The position numbers were made by a program, and so were the translations under genes. The notes below the pieces were generated by a model that was given only the letters and a program-made list of their open reading frames with translations, was not told the DNA's origin and did not search any database. A stretch of 64,000 nucleotides of DNA from Paucibacter sp. TC2R-5. Lineage in GTDB: Bacteria > Pseudomonadota > Gammaproteobacteria > Burkholderiales > Burkholderiaceae_C. The DNA lies in assembly GCF_025717605.1 (NCBI RefSeq), contig NZ_JAJIRQ010000009.1, forward strand, positions 124,001 through 188,000, written 5' to 3'. Shown here piece after piece: positions 8,224-24,361 of this stretch (its first letter is position 1; every line of letters begins with the position of its first letter).

Positions 8224-10278
8224 TCAGCGCAAAGGCAGGGTCAGTTCAACCTGCGTTCCAAGGCCAAGTTGGCTCTGCACGGCAATCTGTCCGTGCAGCA
8301 TTTCTTCCACCAACATGCGCACGACACTCAGGCCCAGGCCGGCACCTGAACGACCCAACTGGCCGCTGTAAAAGGGGTCAAATATGCGCGGCAAAGCCTC
8401 GGCCGAAATGCCGCAACCGTTGTCCCTCAGGCGCAGCACCAGGCTGTCTTGCTGAACCTGCAAGCTCACCTTGAGTTGCGGGTCATCTGCCTGCTTGAGG
8501 CCATGCTCAATGGCGTTATCCAGCAGTTCCTTCAGCACGTCGCCCAGCGCATGCATGGGGCCGTGCATGGGCAGTTGGGTTGGCATGTCGAACTTACAGC
8601 AGACGCCGGCAGCGTCCAAGCGTGCTTGTTGCTGGGCCAAGGTGTTGCGCATGAGCGAGCAAACATCAAAGTCTTGAGCGGATTCTTGCGCGCTGTCGCT
8701 GGAGAGAGCTTTCAGACGTTGCACCAGCGCGGTGGCGCTTTCCAGCGAGCGGTCCACGAGCGAGGAGCATTGCTGCAAGGAACTGGCGGTCTCAGTCAGC
8801 GCTTGGCGGCGAACCTGACCTTCGTTGAGCCATAACTCTAACTCGATGGCGCGGTCATGAATCACCGATGCGCCCATCCGAGCATTGCCCAGCGGCGTGT
8901 TCAGCTCATGCGCCATGCCCACCACCATACGGCCCAGTGCAAGCTGCTTTTCTTGCTGCGCCAATGCCCGCGAGGCCTGCTCCAGCTCATGCGTGCGGGC
9001 CGCCACGCGAGCTTCCAATTCTTCATTGGCCTGTTGCAAGGCCGCCTCGGCCGCTCGCCGGATGCTGGCCTCGGTTTGCAAGCGAGCCAAGGTCTGGCTC
9101 AGTTCGGCATTGCGTGCAGCCAAAGACTGTTCAAGCCGATTGCCTTGCCGGGTCAACTGTTCGTTCTCGATGCGGCTGTGCTGCAGAGCCACCACGTCTT
9201 GCACCGCAGTCGACAGGGTGGCTGAAATGGCGCGCATTCGTTGGCGATAGACATCCAGCAGGCTGTGGCTGGCTTGCACAGCGGCGCCAGCGTCGCCGGC
9301 CGCCTGGCCGTGACGGGCAATTGACCGCAAAGCATACTCACGCACGAACTTGGTCGCTCCGCCTTGGTTTCTGAGTTCCATTTCAAAGGCTAGCACTTGC
9401 TGCCAAGCGACGGCGCTGCCTCGTTCGCGCCACTCGATCAATCGTCGCGACAGCTCAATGCCCAAGCCTGCGCCCGCGAATTGCTCACGCATTTCCTGGA
9501 CAGCGGGGTCATTTAAGGCATCCAGATGGAGCCGCGCCTGAGCGGTGTCGCCGACCAGGCTCTCGACGAAGGACAGATTGAGGTGGCTGGCCAAGGCACT
9601 GGTCGCGAGTCCATGTTCCACGGCCACGCTCAGCGCATCTTCATGCATGGCTTTGCAGCTCAGCCAAAGCGGCGCTCCGGCCGGCGCCATCTGTTCGTCG
9701 GCCAAGACAAAGCAGGCCGTGGCCGCACTGACCAGCAAACGATGAACACTCAGCGGCGTCATATGGCTGCGCCTGGGCAATATCTGCTCCGCCAGGCTCA
9801 GCAGGTCTTCGAACATCTCGCCCAAGGTCAGCACCGTGGCACGGGAATTCTGAATGGCGTCGGCTAACTCGGCTTCCCCTTCACCCTGCGTCAACTCATA
9901 GGCTCGGCTGAGCTGGGTCAAAGCGCCATGGTGCATGCGCATGCGAGCTTGCAGCAAGGCCAGGGTGTGCAGCGCCGCTGCTTCGATCAGCGGCTCGTTG
10001 GGTAGCGCGGCGGCAGCTCTCGCCAACTCCAACGCTTGTTCTAACAAAGCGCTGTCGGCTGCCCCGATGTCGGCGCGCAAACGCATCAGCAAGATCAGGA
10101 CCTGCGCAAAGAGTGCGTTGGCCGGCGTCGCCTCACCCTCGGCAGTGTCCTGCTCGAAATGTGCCAGCGCCGCGCTGGCTGCCTTTAACTCCATGCGAGT
10201 CAATTGCAGCTGGATGGCCAATAGCTCGGCGCGCTGCTGCTTATCGGTTTCAAGCGTGTCTTGCGAGCTGTGCTCCAT
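8224..10278 (-). CDS. Cytoplasmic sensor histidine kinase with helical-repeat sensor region
   Basis: 684 aa with no transmembrane segment. Residues 1-350 are Ala/Leu-rich helices resembling TPR-like repeats, and 360-440 form a long coiled coil (LARLQTEASIRRAAEAALQQANEELEARVAARTHELEQA). The phosphoacceptor is in GMVVGMAHELNTPLGNARM (His near 456). The ATPase domain shows LLDNAIEHGL (N box), DNGCGISAEALPRIFDPFYSG (G1/F) and GAGLGLSVVRMLVEEM (G2). No response regulator is adjacent. The H-box is almost the same as that of the propeller kinase at 14383, so the two are of the same kinase subfamily. It converges on the rod-protein gene. Confidence 0.88.
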   Translation of the reverse strand: MEHSSQDTLETDKQQRAELLAIQLQLTRMELKAASAALAHFEQDTAEGEATPANALFAQVLILLMRLRADIGAADSALLEQALELARAAAALPNEPLIEAAALHTLALLQARMRMHHGALTQLSRAYELTQGEGEAELADAIQNSRATVLTLGEMFEDLLSLAEQILPRRSHMTPLSVHRLLVSAATACFVLADEQMAPAGAPLWLSCKAMHEDALSVAVEHGLATSALASHLNLSFVESLVGDTAQARLHLDALNDPAVQEMREQFAGAGLGIELSRRLIEWRERGSAVAWQQVLAFEMELRNQGGATKFVREYALRSIARHGQAAGDAGAAVQASHSLLDVYRQRMRAISATLSTAVQDVVALQHSRIENEQLTRQGNRLEQSLAARNAELSQTLARLQTEASIRRAAEAALQQANEELEARVAARTHELEQASRALAQQEKQLALGRMVVGMAHELNTPLGNARMGASVIHDRAIELELWLNEGQVRRQALTETASSLQQCSSLVDRSLESATALVQRLKALSSDSAQESAQDFDVCSLMRNTLAQQQARLDAAGVCCKFDMPTQLPMHGPMHALGDVLKELLDNAIEHGLKQADDPQLKVSLQVQQDSLVLRLRDNGCGISAEALPRIFDPFYSGQLGRSGAGLGLSVVRMLVEEMLHGQIAVQSQLGLGTQVELTLPLR

Positions 10279-12977
<2,699 letters not shown>

Positions 12978-12979
12978 AC

Positions 12980-14251
12980 ATGGCAGTCCATACGATCAAG
13001 ATGCCGGATATTGGCGAAGGCATTGTCGAAGTAGAAGTGGTGGCCTGGCGGATCAAGGTCGGCGACAACATTGCCGAGGATCAAATCCTCGCGGATGTGA
13101 TGACCGACAAGGCCACGGTGGAGATCCCGTCGCCGGTGCATGGCCGAGTACTGGCGCTGGGTGGTGAGGCCGGTGAGGTCATGCGCGTGGGCTCGGACTT
13201 GGTCAGGATTGAGGTGAGCGGGGAGGGGGCTGGTGAAGCTGCCGCCTCAAGCTCAGCTCCCGCTCCAGCCCCAGCCAAGCAAGCAGCGGCAGCTTCACCA
13301 GCAGCGCCTATGCGTCAGGCTGCAGTGGCCGAGCCGCCGGCAGCGGCAGCGCATAGTCCGCAAGATATCAGCTTGAACGACAAGCCGATTGCCTCCCCCT
13401 CGGTGCGCCGCCGGGCCTGGGAGTTAGGCCTTGATCTGGCCCAGGTGCGGCCCAGTGGTTCCGGCGGGCGCATCATGCATGCCGATCTGGAGGGCTGTGC
13501 GCCGCAGCCCCAAGTATTGGCCGGCCCGGTCGCCGTGCAGGTCAAGCGCTTGGCTGCCGATGAGGTGATCAAGATCACCGGCCTGCGCCGCAAGATTGCC
13601 CAGAAGATGCAGGAGTCGAAACGTCGGATTCCGCATTTCAGCTATGTCGAGGAAGTCGACGTCACCGAGTTGGAGGCCTTGCGCGAGCAGATCAATGCGC
13701 GCTGGGCTGCGGCGCGAGGCAAGCTGACTTTGCTGCCGCTGCTGGTGCGAGCGATCACGCGGGCGGTCGCCGAATTCCCGCAGGTCAACGCGCGCCTCGA
13801 TGATGAAGCCGGTGTGCTGACGCGTTACTCGGCCGTGCATCTGGGCGTGGCGGCGCAGACCGATGCCGGCCTGATGGTGCCGGTCTTGCGCGACGCTCAA
13901 ACTCTCAACCTCTGGACGGCGGCGGCGGAAATCAAGCGTTTGGCGGAAGTCGCTCGCAGCGGGCGCGCCACCCGCGATGAATTGAGCGGCTCGACCCTGA
14001 CCTTGACCAGCCTGGGCGCTTTGGGCGGCATCGTCACCACACCGGTGATCAACCATCCCGAGGTTGCCATCGTCGGCGTCAACAAGATCGTGGAGCGCCC
14101 GATGATGCGGGGCGGCTTGGTGGTCGGTCGTTTGATGATGAATTTGTCATCGTCGTTTGATCACCGGGTGGTTGACGGCATGATCGCGGCCCAGTTCATT
14201 CAAGCAATCCGGGCACAACTTGAGAGCCCGGCAATGTTATTCATTGACTGA
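12980..14251 (+). CDS. bkdB: Branched-chain 2-oxoacid dehydrogenase E2 (dihydrolipoyl acyltransferase)
   Basis: 423 aa. Domains in order: one lipoyl domain (1-80; lipoyl Lys in DVMTDKATVEIPSP), an Ala/Pro linker (about 85-120), a peripheral-subunit binding domain (ASPSVRRRAWELGLDLAQVRPSGSGGRI), and the catalytic domain ending with SSSFDHRVVDGMIAAQFI, whose DHRxxDG contains the active His. The ATG at 12980 is preceded by GGAGAAG. No E3 (lpd) gene follows in this window, so the complex must use an Lpd encoded elsewhere. Confidence 0.95.
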   Translation: MAVHTIKMPDIGEGIVEVEVVAWRIKVGDNIAEDQILADVMTDKATVEIPSPVHGRVLALGGEAGEVMRVGSDLVRIEVSGEGAGEAAASSSAPAPAPAKQAAAASPAAPMRQAAVAEPPAAAAHSPQDISLNDKPIASPSVRRRAWELGLDLAQVRPSGSGGRIMHADLEGCAPQPQVLAGPVAVQVKRLAADEVIKITGLRRKIAQKMQESKRRIPHFSYVEEVDVTELEALREQINARWAAARGKLTLLPLLVRAITRAVAEFPQVNARLDDEAGVLTRYSAVHLGVAAQTDAGLMVPVLRDAQTLNLWTAAAEIKRLAEVARSGRATRDELSGSTLTLTSLGALGGIVTTPVINHPEVAIVGVNKIVERPMMRGGLVVGRLMMNLSSSFDHRVVDGMIAAQFIQAIRAQLESPAMLFID

Positions 14252-14382
14252 GCGCTAAACGCTTGCTCGGTGTTGGCGGCGTTTGAATGCGGCTTGGAGA
14301 GGCGCTTTAGCCCGCCAATTCTGCCCATTCGCCCGCCTTGTTCGGCGCAAAAGGTCGCGGGTTTGATGCGAGACTTGGCGCT

Positions 14383-18374
<3,992 letters not shown>

Positions 18375-18378
<4 letters not shown>

Positions 18379-18863
18379 CCCGCTTGCTCACCAGGTTTTG
18401 GTGTCCTGAGCTCGACCCGTTTGTTGTAGGCGAGAAAGATCTGGTCTTGCACCCAACCCAATGATTCGTACAGCGACTGCGCTGCCAGATTGGTTCTGGC
18501 CGTGGTGAGGTCAAGCCTGGCTACGCCGGCCGACGCCGCGTAGTCATGAGCGGCCAACAGCAGGGCGCGGCCGGCGCCGCTGCGTCTGGCATGAGGGCAG
18601 ACATACAGGTCGTAAAGCGTGCAGATGGGTTTAGCCTCGACCGAGCAAAAGCTTGGATAGAGCTGACAAAAACCCAGCGCCTGCCCGCTGGCGTCGGCGG
18701 CCAGCAGGAGCACCGATTCGCTCTTCTGCAAGCGTTCTTGAAGAAATTCTCTGGCCAGCGTCAGATCGGCCGGCTGTTCATAGAACTGCCGGTAAGCATC
18801 AAACATGTGGGCGAGTGCATCAAGGTCGCTGAGCTCGGCTCGGCGGATGGTCATGTTGTTCAT
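18375..18863 (-). CDS. GNAT-family N-acetyltransferase
   Basis: 162 aa starting MNNMTIRRAELSDLDALAHMFDAYRQFY. The acetyl-CoA site is the LYDLYVCPHARRSGAGRALLLAAH block (R-x-x-G-x-G/A pattern), followed by the C-terminal strand LDLTTARTNLAAQSLYESLGW. The acceptor substrate cannot be predicted. Its stop overlaps the end of the convergent kinase gene by four bases. The PaiB-like gene lies 29 bp upstream on the same strand, so the two are probably co-transcribed. Confidence 0.88.
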
Positions 18864-18892
18864 GGGCTTAGTCAGTTTGAAGCTTGTTTGTC

Positions 18893-19528
18893 TTACTTGA
18901 TTTGCTGGCGCACCAGGTGAGCCAGCGCGACCGAATTCACGTCGCCCAGGGCGGCCAAACCTTCGACCGTACCGAGTCGATCCGCCATGGCCTCGTCTTG
19001 GCTGAGTTTCCACTTGCCCTGCAATTTGCTGATTGGTATCTCGATGCCGACCACGGCCCGCGCGAGGCGCTGGATGAAGTCTTGCGGTGCATCCGCAAGC
19101 TTCCAAGGCATCGCCTGCTGGGCTTCGCTGTGCTCGGTCAGGTCAAAAAGAAGCTGCGCAATCCAGTGCGGGTCTTCGATGGCCCGGGCCCGGCCATGCG
19201 CATGCGCGACCACATAGTTCCAGGTCGGCACCACCTTGCCCTCGGTCAGGCGGGTCGGGTACCAAGACGGCGTGATGTAGGCATGCGGGCCCTGAAACAT
19301 CACCAGCGAGTCCACCTCGCGTGAGAGTTGCTGCCAGACCGGGTTGGCGCGTGAGACATGCGCTCGCAGCGTCCCGAATTCACCCCGGCCGCGGTCAAGT
19401 ATGAAGGGGATGTGGTTAGCGATCAGCCCCTCGGCACCCACAGTGACCCAGGCGCCCAGTGGCTGCGTCTCGATCAAGGACAGCACCGTAGAGACATCGG
19501 TTTCGGCGTGGTAGGGTGGGATGTACAT
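18893..19528 (-). CDS. PaiB-like FMN-binding protein
   Basis: 211 aa. The N-terminus MYIPPYHAETDVSTVLSLIETQPLGAWVT and the blocks IPFILDRG..G.LRAHVSRANP and VPTWNYVVAHAHG identify the PaiB/FMN-binding split-barrel family. Members are annotated as negative regulators in Bacillus, but most proteobacterial copies are uncharacterised. It is upstream of the GNAT gene, echoing the paiA (acetyltransferase)-paiB pairing. Confidence 0.88.
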   Translation of the reverse strand: MYIPPYHAETDVSTVLSLIETQPLGAWVTVGAEGLIANHIPFILDRGRGEFGTLRAHVSRANPVWQQLSREVDSLVMFQGPHAYITPSWYPTRLTEGKVVPTWNYVVAHAHGRARAIEDPHWIAQLLFDLTEHSEAQQAMPWKLADAPQDFIQRLARAVVGIEIPISKLQGKWKLSQDEAMADRLGTVEGLAALGDVNSVALAHLVRQQIK

Positions 19529-19670
19529 GAGCTTGGAAATCCTTAAATGCGCTGTGGCGCCCGCAATGTAGCAGCGGCCGCGTCATGCGTGCCGGCAGAC
19601 GTGGAAGCTTCAGGGCTTTTGGGCGGGCACCGCAGGTGATTGAGAGCCGACCAGCCGAATCAGCGGCAAA

Positions 19671-20399
19671 TCAGAGCCGATGCAACTCTGATTTCAGATA
19701 CCAGTCACTGATGCGCTCCCCGTTCCAGCGCAGCGTGACATGTTCGGCCTGCCGCGCTGGCGGCTGGGTCGCTTGCGGGGTGAACAGTGCCACGCATTGG
19801 CCGCCCTCGCGGCGCACGCTGTCATAGACCAGGCCCGCGCTGCCCAGCGCGCGTTGCGCCGCGGCAAAGGGCCGTGAGCTTGCATAGGAATTGGGCTCGT
19901 ACAGCGCGGTAAAAGCTGGCTCTTTTTGAAGGCCACGCAGGTCGCCTAACGCTGCTTTTACTGTGACCCGGTAGCAGCGCAAATCGACATCGATGGCGGC
20001 TTCGGCCGTGCGGGCCAAGAAGAGGGTGCGGTGATGGCTGACCTCGGCCACGGCCGTTGCCAACTCGTTGGCGGCGTAATAGACGCCGTAGCTGCCGTCG
20101 GAGAAGCGGCTGCCGTCCGGATTGAGGTGTGTGAAGGCCGCCATGATGGGGCTGCAGCCCGGGCCGCTGATGCGCTGCTCGGGCGGCACCAGGCTCAACT
20201 CGCCAATTTCGTCGCGCAGGCGCGGGTTGCCCAATGCTTCGATCGCAAATACAACATCCAGATCGGCCGCATCTGCCACCCGCTCATACAGCGAGATCGG
20301 GGGATAGCGGCTCGGCAGCAGGCGGCAAGAGTCAACCCAGAAGAGCTCGCTGCTGGGCAAGGCGTCTGCAGCGCTCATGGGGGTGGCTTGTGCCTTCAA
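19671..20399 (-). CDS. RES-domain toxin
   Basis: 242 aa. The RES family signatures are LYERVADAADLDVVFAIEALGNPRLRDEIGEL (early Arg/Glu), GVYYAANELATAVAEVSHHR, and the late Ser in YASSRPFAAAQRALGSAGLVYDSVRREGGQC. Characterised RES toxins degrade NAD+ (ADP-ribosyl transferase-like fold; MbcT is an NAD+ phosphorylase). The start codon overlaps the end of the upstream antitoxin gene by four bases (ATGA), the normal RES-Xre arrangement. The protein looks intact. Confidence 0.88.
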   Translation of the reverse strand: MKAQATPMSAADALPSSELFWVDSCRLLPSRYPPISLYERVADAADLDVVFAIEALGNPRLRDEIGELSLVPPEQRISGPGCSPIMAAFTHLNPDGSRFSDGSYGVYYAANELATAVAEVSHHRTLFLARTAEAAIDVDLRCYRVTVKAALGDLRGLQKEPAFTALYEPNSYASSRPFAAAQRALGSAGLVYDSVRREGGQCVALFTPQATQPPARQAEHVTLRWNGERISDWYLKSELHRL

Positions 20400-20860
20400 G
20401 CCCAGCCGCCACGTTGGGCATCCAGGTATTGGCGCACCACGAACAGATCGCTGATTTGCCCCCCAAGCATGCGCGCCAGGGCACTGCTGCCCCCAAACAG
20501 TGGCGCGCTATTGGGCTTTTTGATCCAGGCGTCGGCGCGCTCCGGAATAGGCAGCAGAATTTGCAGGCCGGCATAGATGCCAAACAGATGCGAAAGCCGC
20601 TCCAAGGTGGCCGCATCCAGCCCGCTCTTGATGCGGCCGGCCTTCCAATCAAAAAACGTGGTGCGCCCGCAGCCCAGCAGGCGCTGCTGTTCGTCATTGC
20701 TCAAACCCCAAGCCTGCGCAATGCGAAAGAAGCCACGCAAAGCGGCCGCAGCAGCTTCGGGCGATTGCAGGTCGGGCGCTGTGTCCCGCGTCAGCCGCGC
20801 CCGCGCTTTGCCCGACAGAGCGGACCGCGCCGAAGAAGATGAAGCAGTGAAAGCAACCAT
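20396..20860 (-). CDS. Xre/MbcA/ParS-type antitoxin
   Basis: 154 aa. The N-terminal part contains a helix-turn-helix (about 50-85; LSNDEQQRLLGCGRTTFFDWKAGR), and the C-terminal toxin-binding domain ends ALARMLGGQISDLFVVRQYLDAQRGGWA. The antitoxin binds the RES toxin and usually represses its own promoter. A strong Shine-Dalgarno (GGGAGG) precedes ATG 20860. A promoter flanked by an inverted repeat lies at 20910-20959. Confidence 0.88.
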   Translation of the reverse strand: MVAFTASSSSARSALSGKARARLTRDTAPDLQSPEAAAAALRGFFRIAQAWGLSNDEQQRLLGCGRTTFFDWKAGRIKSGLDAATLERLSHLFGIYAGLQILLPIPERADAWIKKPNSAPLFGGSSALARMLGGQISDLFVVRQYLDAQRGGWA

Positions 20861-20909
20861 GGCAAAGACCTCCCAACACCGCTGCCGGCGACAGGCCGGC
20901 CATGAGAGG

Positions 20910-20959
20910 AGTGTAAATCCGCCTGCGAATCAAATCAACAATTTAGTTCGATGGCGGAT
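20910..20959 (-). promoter_or_regulatory. Promoter and operator of the RES-Xre operon
   Basis: On the minus strand TTGATT (20938-20933), 17 bases, then TACACT (20915-20910) form a sigma-70-like promoter. An inverted repeat with arms ATCCGCC-N2-CGAA (20917-20929) and TTCG-N2-GGCGGAT (20947-20959) covers the spacer and -35 region. The position about 55 bp before the antitoxin ATG fits autorepression. Confidence 0.65.
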
Positions 20960-20974
20960 TGTGATGCGGGGTAC

Positions 20975-23900
20975 TCAGTCGTCGGCGTGACTATGCCCTT
21001 GGCCATGGGTGTCGATAGGCATGCTGCGACCATCGGCGCCGTCGAAGAAGAAGGGCTTGCGCACCTTCTGGCGCGGCAGCACTTCATTCATCGTGCTCAC
21101 CTCGAACAGGCGGCCGTTTTGCATCACATGGCTGATGCGGTCGCTCTGGCGGATGTCCTTCAAGACGTCCCCGTCGATGATCACCAGATCTGCCAATTTG
21201 CCCACCTCCAATGAGCCCAGGTCCTTGTCCAGGCCCAGGTAATGGGCCGGATTGGCCGTGGCCGTGCGGATAGCCTCCAGCGGCGTCATGCCGCCCAGGC
21301 CAAACATCCACATTTCCCAATGCGCGCCCAGGCCCTCGCGCTGACCATGAGCGCCGATATTGGCTTTCACGCCCGCGCGCTGCAAGGCCGTCGCGGTGCT
21401 GGCCACGCGCAAGATGTTGAAATCCTCGTCCGGCGCGGTGGGGCGCCTCACTGCGCGGGCTTCCAACATCGCCCGCGGCACGTACTTGGTCAGCAAGGGG
21501 TGTTTCCACACATCGGTGCGGGCATACCAGTAATGCTCGCCGTCGAGGCCGCCATAGCCGACGTTCAAAGTCGGCGTGTAGCCGACCTGCGTCTGCGTCC
21601 ACAGCTGGTGCACATCGTCATAAACCGCGGCCAAGGGGATCGCATGTTCGATGCCGGTGTGGCCATCAACAATCATGCTCATATTGAGTTGAAACAGCGA
21701 GCCGCCCTCGGGCACCACCATCATGCCGGTTTGCCGCGCCGCTTCGATCACTTGTTGGCGTTGCTCACGACGCGGTTGCTGATAACTCTTGACGCTGATG
21801 GCTCCAGCCGCTTGCTGTCGCTTCAGATGGCTGAGTGCGTCATCAAGGTTGTTGACCACCGCCGTGATACCGCCCTTGGCGCCGTAGAGGATGGAGCCGG
21901 TCGAGTAAATGCGCGGGCCGGTGACGATGCCGGCGCGCTGCATCTCGGCCTGCGTGAAGATGTCGCCATTACGATTCGACGGGTCGTGAATCGTGGTCAG
22001 ACCGAAGGCCAGCGAGGCATAGTTGATCCAGCTTTGCTGTGGAATGATTTCGTTCTCGCCCATGCCGCCGTGCCAATGCGCATCAATCAAGCCGGGAATG
22101 ACGGTCTTGCCCTTGGCGTCGACACGCTTGGCGTCAAGCGGAATGCTCACTTGTGCAGCCGCACCGATGGCGGCGATGCGGTTGCCCTCGACGAGGATCA
22201 CGCCGTCTTCGATCACCTCATCGCCCTTCATCGTGGCGATGCGCGCGCCGGTGATGGCGATCCGCCCTTGCGGCTTGTCGCTGGCCTGACTGAAACCGAT
22301 CTTGCGGCCGGCTTTTTGCACATCGGCCGCTTTGAAACTGCTGGGCTGCGCTTTGCCCTCGGCGTTCAAGAGTGGGGCAGCGAATGCCTCGGCCAAGCCG
22401 GTGCTGAACAACTCGTCGGCGTAGCTGAACAACACGCGCTGGCTGTCGCCGCTCCACTGCATGTTTTCACCGGCCACCACATCGAGCAGGCGCACCGGCA
22501 GGGCGTCCATCTTGGGGCCAACCGTGATGGTCTTGCCGGCCAGCGGCAGCGGGGTCACATAGGCATGCGAGCGCTCGACAAAGCCCAGCCATTGCCCGTC
22601 GGGCGAGAGGCTGTAATCACTGACGAACTCGCCGCGCGCGACCTCGGTTTCGCTGCGGTCTTTCAGCTCGATGCGCCATAGTGCCCGGCGCGAGTCGACC
22701 TCGTTGCTCATGCTGAAGCGGCTGACAAACACGGCATCGTTGCGTGCGCCAAACTGCGGCGATTCGCCGTCCTTGGCAATGCGCTGCGGCTCGCCCCGGC
22801 CATCGGCTGCGGCCAGAAAGATGCCGTTGTCCAGACCATGCCAGGGCGTCGTCAAATAGCCACCCTTGACCTTGCTGTAAACAATGCTCTTGCCATCGGG
22901 CGAGAACTTGGGCGACAGGTATTTGCCCGGCGCTTTGGTGATCACGGTCTCGCGGCCGCTGGCCAGATCGAGCTTGCGCACGCTGCCTAGCTTCTCGTCG
23001 TGCCAGCTCACATAGACCAACTCGCGGCCGTCGCGTGAGAAGCTGGGGAAGAACTCGAAGCCTTCGGCTTGCTGGGTCAGGCGGCGCGGCGCGAGCTCTT
23101 TGCCGGCGCGCAGATCCTTCAGGTAGAGATGGCCCAGCGCCGAGTAGACGGCGCTGCTGCCGTCGGGCGCCACCGTGACCCAGCGCAGTTGTTTGACATC
23201 GAACTGATCCGGGGCCACCACCTGCGGCTGGCGCAGTGCTTCGCGCACCTCGCGCTGGTCCTTGACGTGAAAAGGAATTTCGGCGGCGCTTTGCTTGAAG
23301 GGGTCGACCCGCCACAGCTTGCCCTGGGCCCACAGCACCACGCTCTTGGCGTCGGGCGTCCAGGCAAAGGCCGGATAGACGCCGTTGACAGACCAGCTTT
23401 CTTGCAGATCGCGTTCCAGATGCCCCCAGACCGGTGTCTCGCGCCCGGTTTGCAAGTCCTTCAAGAACAGGGTGCTCTGCATGCGCACACGTCGCACAAA
23501 GGCCAGGTATCTGCCGTCCGGCGAAGGCGTGGGGCGGATAGCGCCGCCGGGGCCCTGCACGAAGGGCTCAACGCTGCCGTCGCTGAGGTCCTGACGGAAG
23601 ATCTTGAAGATCTCGCCGTTGGCGTCCTTGTTGTACTCAAAGTAGCGGCCGGGTGTCGCGTCTTGCGAGTAGTAGAGGAACTTGCCATCCGGCGACAGCG
23701 CGGGCTCGCCCAAGTCCTTTTGCCAGTTGGGCTTTTCATTCAGCTGCACGCCCTTGTTGCTGGCAGCCGCAGCGTCCACGTGATAGAGCCAAATCTCGCC
23801 CGAGCCGGCGGAGCGGGTGCCGGTGTAATGCTTGCGAGCGGCGATGTAGTTGCCGCTAGGGTGCCAGACCGGGTTGTTGAGCAAGCGGAAGTCTTCTTGT

Positions 23901-24361
23901 GTGACGGCGCGCGCATTGCTGCCGTCGACATTCATCACCCAAATATTGTCGCCGCCACCGGCATCGCTCTGAAAGGCCAGCCGCTTGCCGTCGGGTGAAA
24001 AGCGCGCTTGCTGCTCCCAGGCAATCGAATGCGTCAACGCACGCGCTTCGCCGCCTTCGATCGGCATCAGGTAGAGGTCGCCAAGCAGGTCAAAGACGAC
24101 TTGTTTGCCGTCCGGGCTGACGTCCACGCTCATCCAAGTGCCGCTGCGGGTGTCGATGCCGACTTGCTTGGCCTGGCCTGGTGGTTGATTGACGTTCCAG
24201 ACTTTTTTGTCAGCTGCTGCCGCAATACTCGGCGGGGATACGGCTGAAGCTGCTGACTCGGCCGGCGCTACTTCGGCCGCATGAGTGAAAACAGTGTTGG
24301 AGCACAGGCTCAAGCCTGTGAGCGCTGCGGCCAGATGGCGCAACAGTATGTTCTTTTGCAT
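20975..24361 (-). CDS. Secreted beta-propeller/amidohydrolase fusion protein
   Basis: 1128 aa from ATG 24361. A signal peptide (ILLRHLAAALTGLSLCSNTVFTHAAEV) is followed by a TolB/PD40-type propeller (about 60-650) with repeats such as VSPDGKQVVFDLLGDLYLMP, FSPDGKRLAFQSDAGG, FSPDGKSIVYSKVKGG. The C-terminal half (about 690-1110) is a metal-dependent amidohydrolase. GLIDAHWHGG holds the metal-binding HxH, GVKANIGAHGQREGLGAHWEMWMF has later His ligands, and the end of the barrel shows ATANPAHYLGLDKDLGSLEVGKLADLVIIDGD. Such fusions occur widely in environmental Gram-negatives. A peptidase or imidazolonepropionase-like cyclic-amide substrate is possible but not proven. Confidence 0.88.
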   Translation of the reverse strand: MQKNILLRHLAAALTGLSLCSNTVFTHAAEVAPAESAASAVSPPSIAAAADKKVWNVNQPPGQAKQVGIDTRSGTWMSVDVSPDGKQVVFDLLGDLYLMPIEGGEARALTHSIAWEQQARFSPDGKRLAFQSDAGGGDNIWVMNVDGSNARAVTQEDFRLLNNPVWHPSGNYIAARKHYTGTRSAGSGEIWLYHVDAAAASNKGVQLNEKPNWQKDLGEPALSPDGKFLYYSQDATPGRYFEYNKDANGEIFKIFRQDLSDGSVEPFVQGPGGAIRPTPSPDGRYLAFVRRVRMQSTLFLKDLQTGRETPVWGHLERDLQESWSVNGVYPAFAWTPDAKSVVLWAQGKLWRVDPFKQSAAEIPFHVKDQREVREALRQPQVVAPDQFDVKQLRWVTVAPDGSSAVYSALGHLYLKDLRAGKELAPRRLTQQAEGFEFFPSFSRDGRELVYVSWHDEKLGSVRKLDLASGRETVITKAPGKYLSPKFSPDGKSIVYSKVKGGYLTTPWHGLDNGIFLAAADGRGEPQRIAKDGESPQFGARNDAVFVSRFSMSNEVDSRRALWRIELKDRSETEVARGEFVSDYSLSPDGQWLGFVERSHAYVTPLPLAGKTITVGPKMDALPVRLLDVVAGENMQWSGDSQRVLFSYADELFSTGLAEAFAAPLLNAEGKAQPSSFKAADVQKAGRKIGFSQASDKPQGRIAITGARIATMKGDEVIEDGVILVEGNRIAAIGAAAQVSIPLDAKRVDAKGKTVIPGLIDAHWHGGMGENEIIPQQSWINYASLAFGLTTIHDPSNRNGDIFTQAEMQRAGIVTGPRIYSTGSILYGAKGGITAVVNNLDDALSHLKRQQAAGAISVKSYQQPRREQRQQVIEAARQTGMMVVPEGGSLFQLNMSMIVDGHTGIEHAIPLAAVYDDVHQLWTQTQVGYTPTLNVGYGGLDGEHYWYARTDVWKHPLLTKYVPRAMLEARAVRRPTAPDEDFNILRVASTATALQRAGVKANIGAHGQREGLGAHWEMWMFGLGGMTPLEAIRTATANPAHYLGLDKDLGSLEVGKLADLVIIDGDVLKDIRQSDRISHVMQNGRLFEVSTMNEVLPRQKVRKPFFFDGADGRSMPIDTHGQGHSHADD

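Noticed and set aside
13234-13340. Low-complexity Ala/Pro-coding stretch
   Set aside because: It is the normal flexible linker between the lipoyl and subunit-binding domains of the E2 protein.
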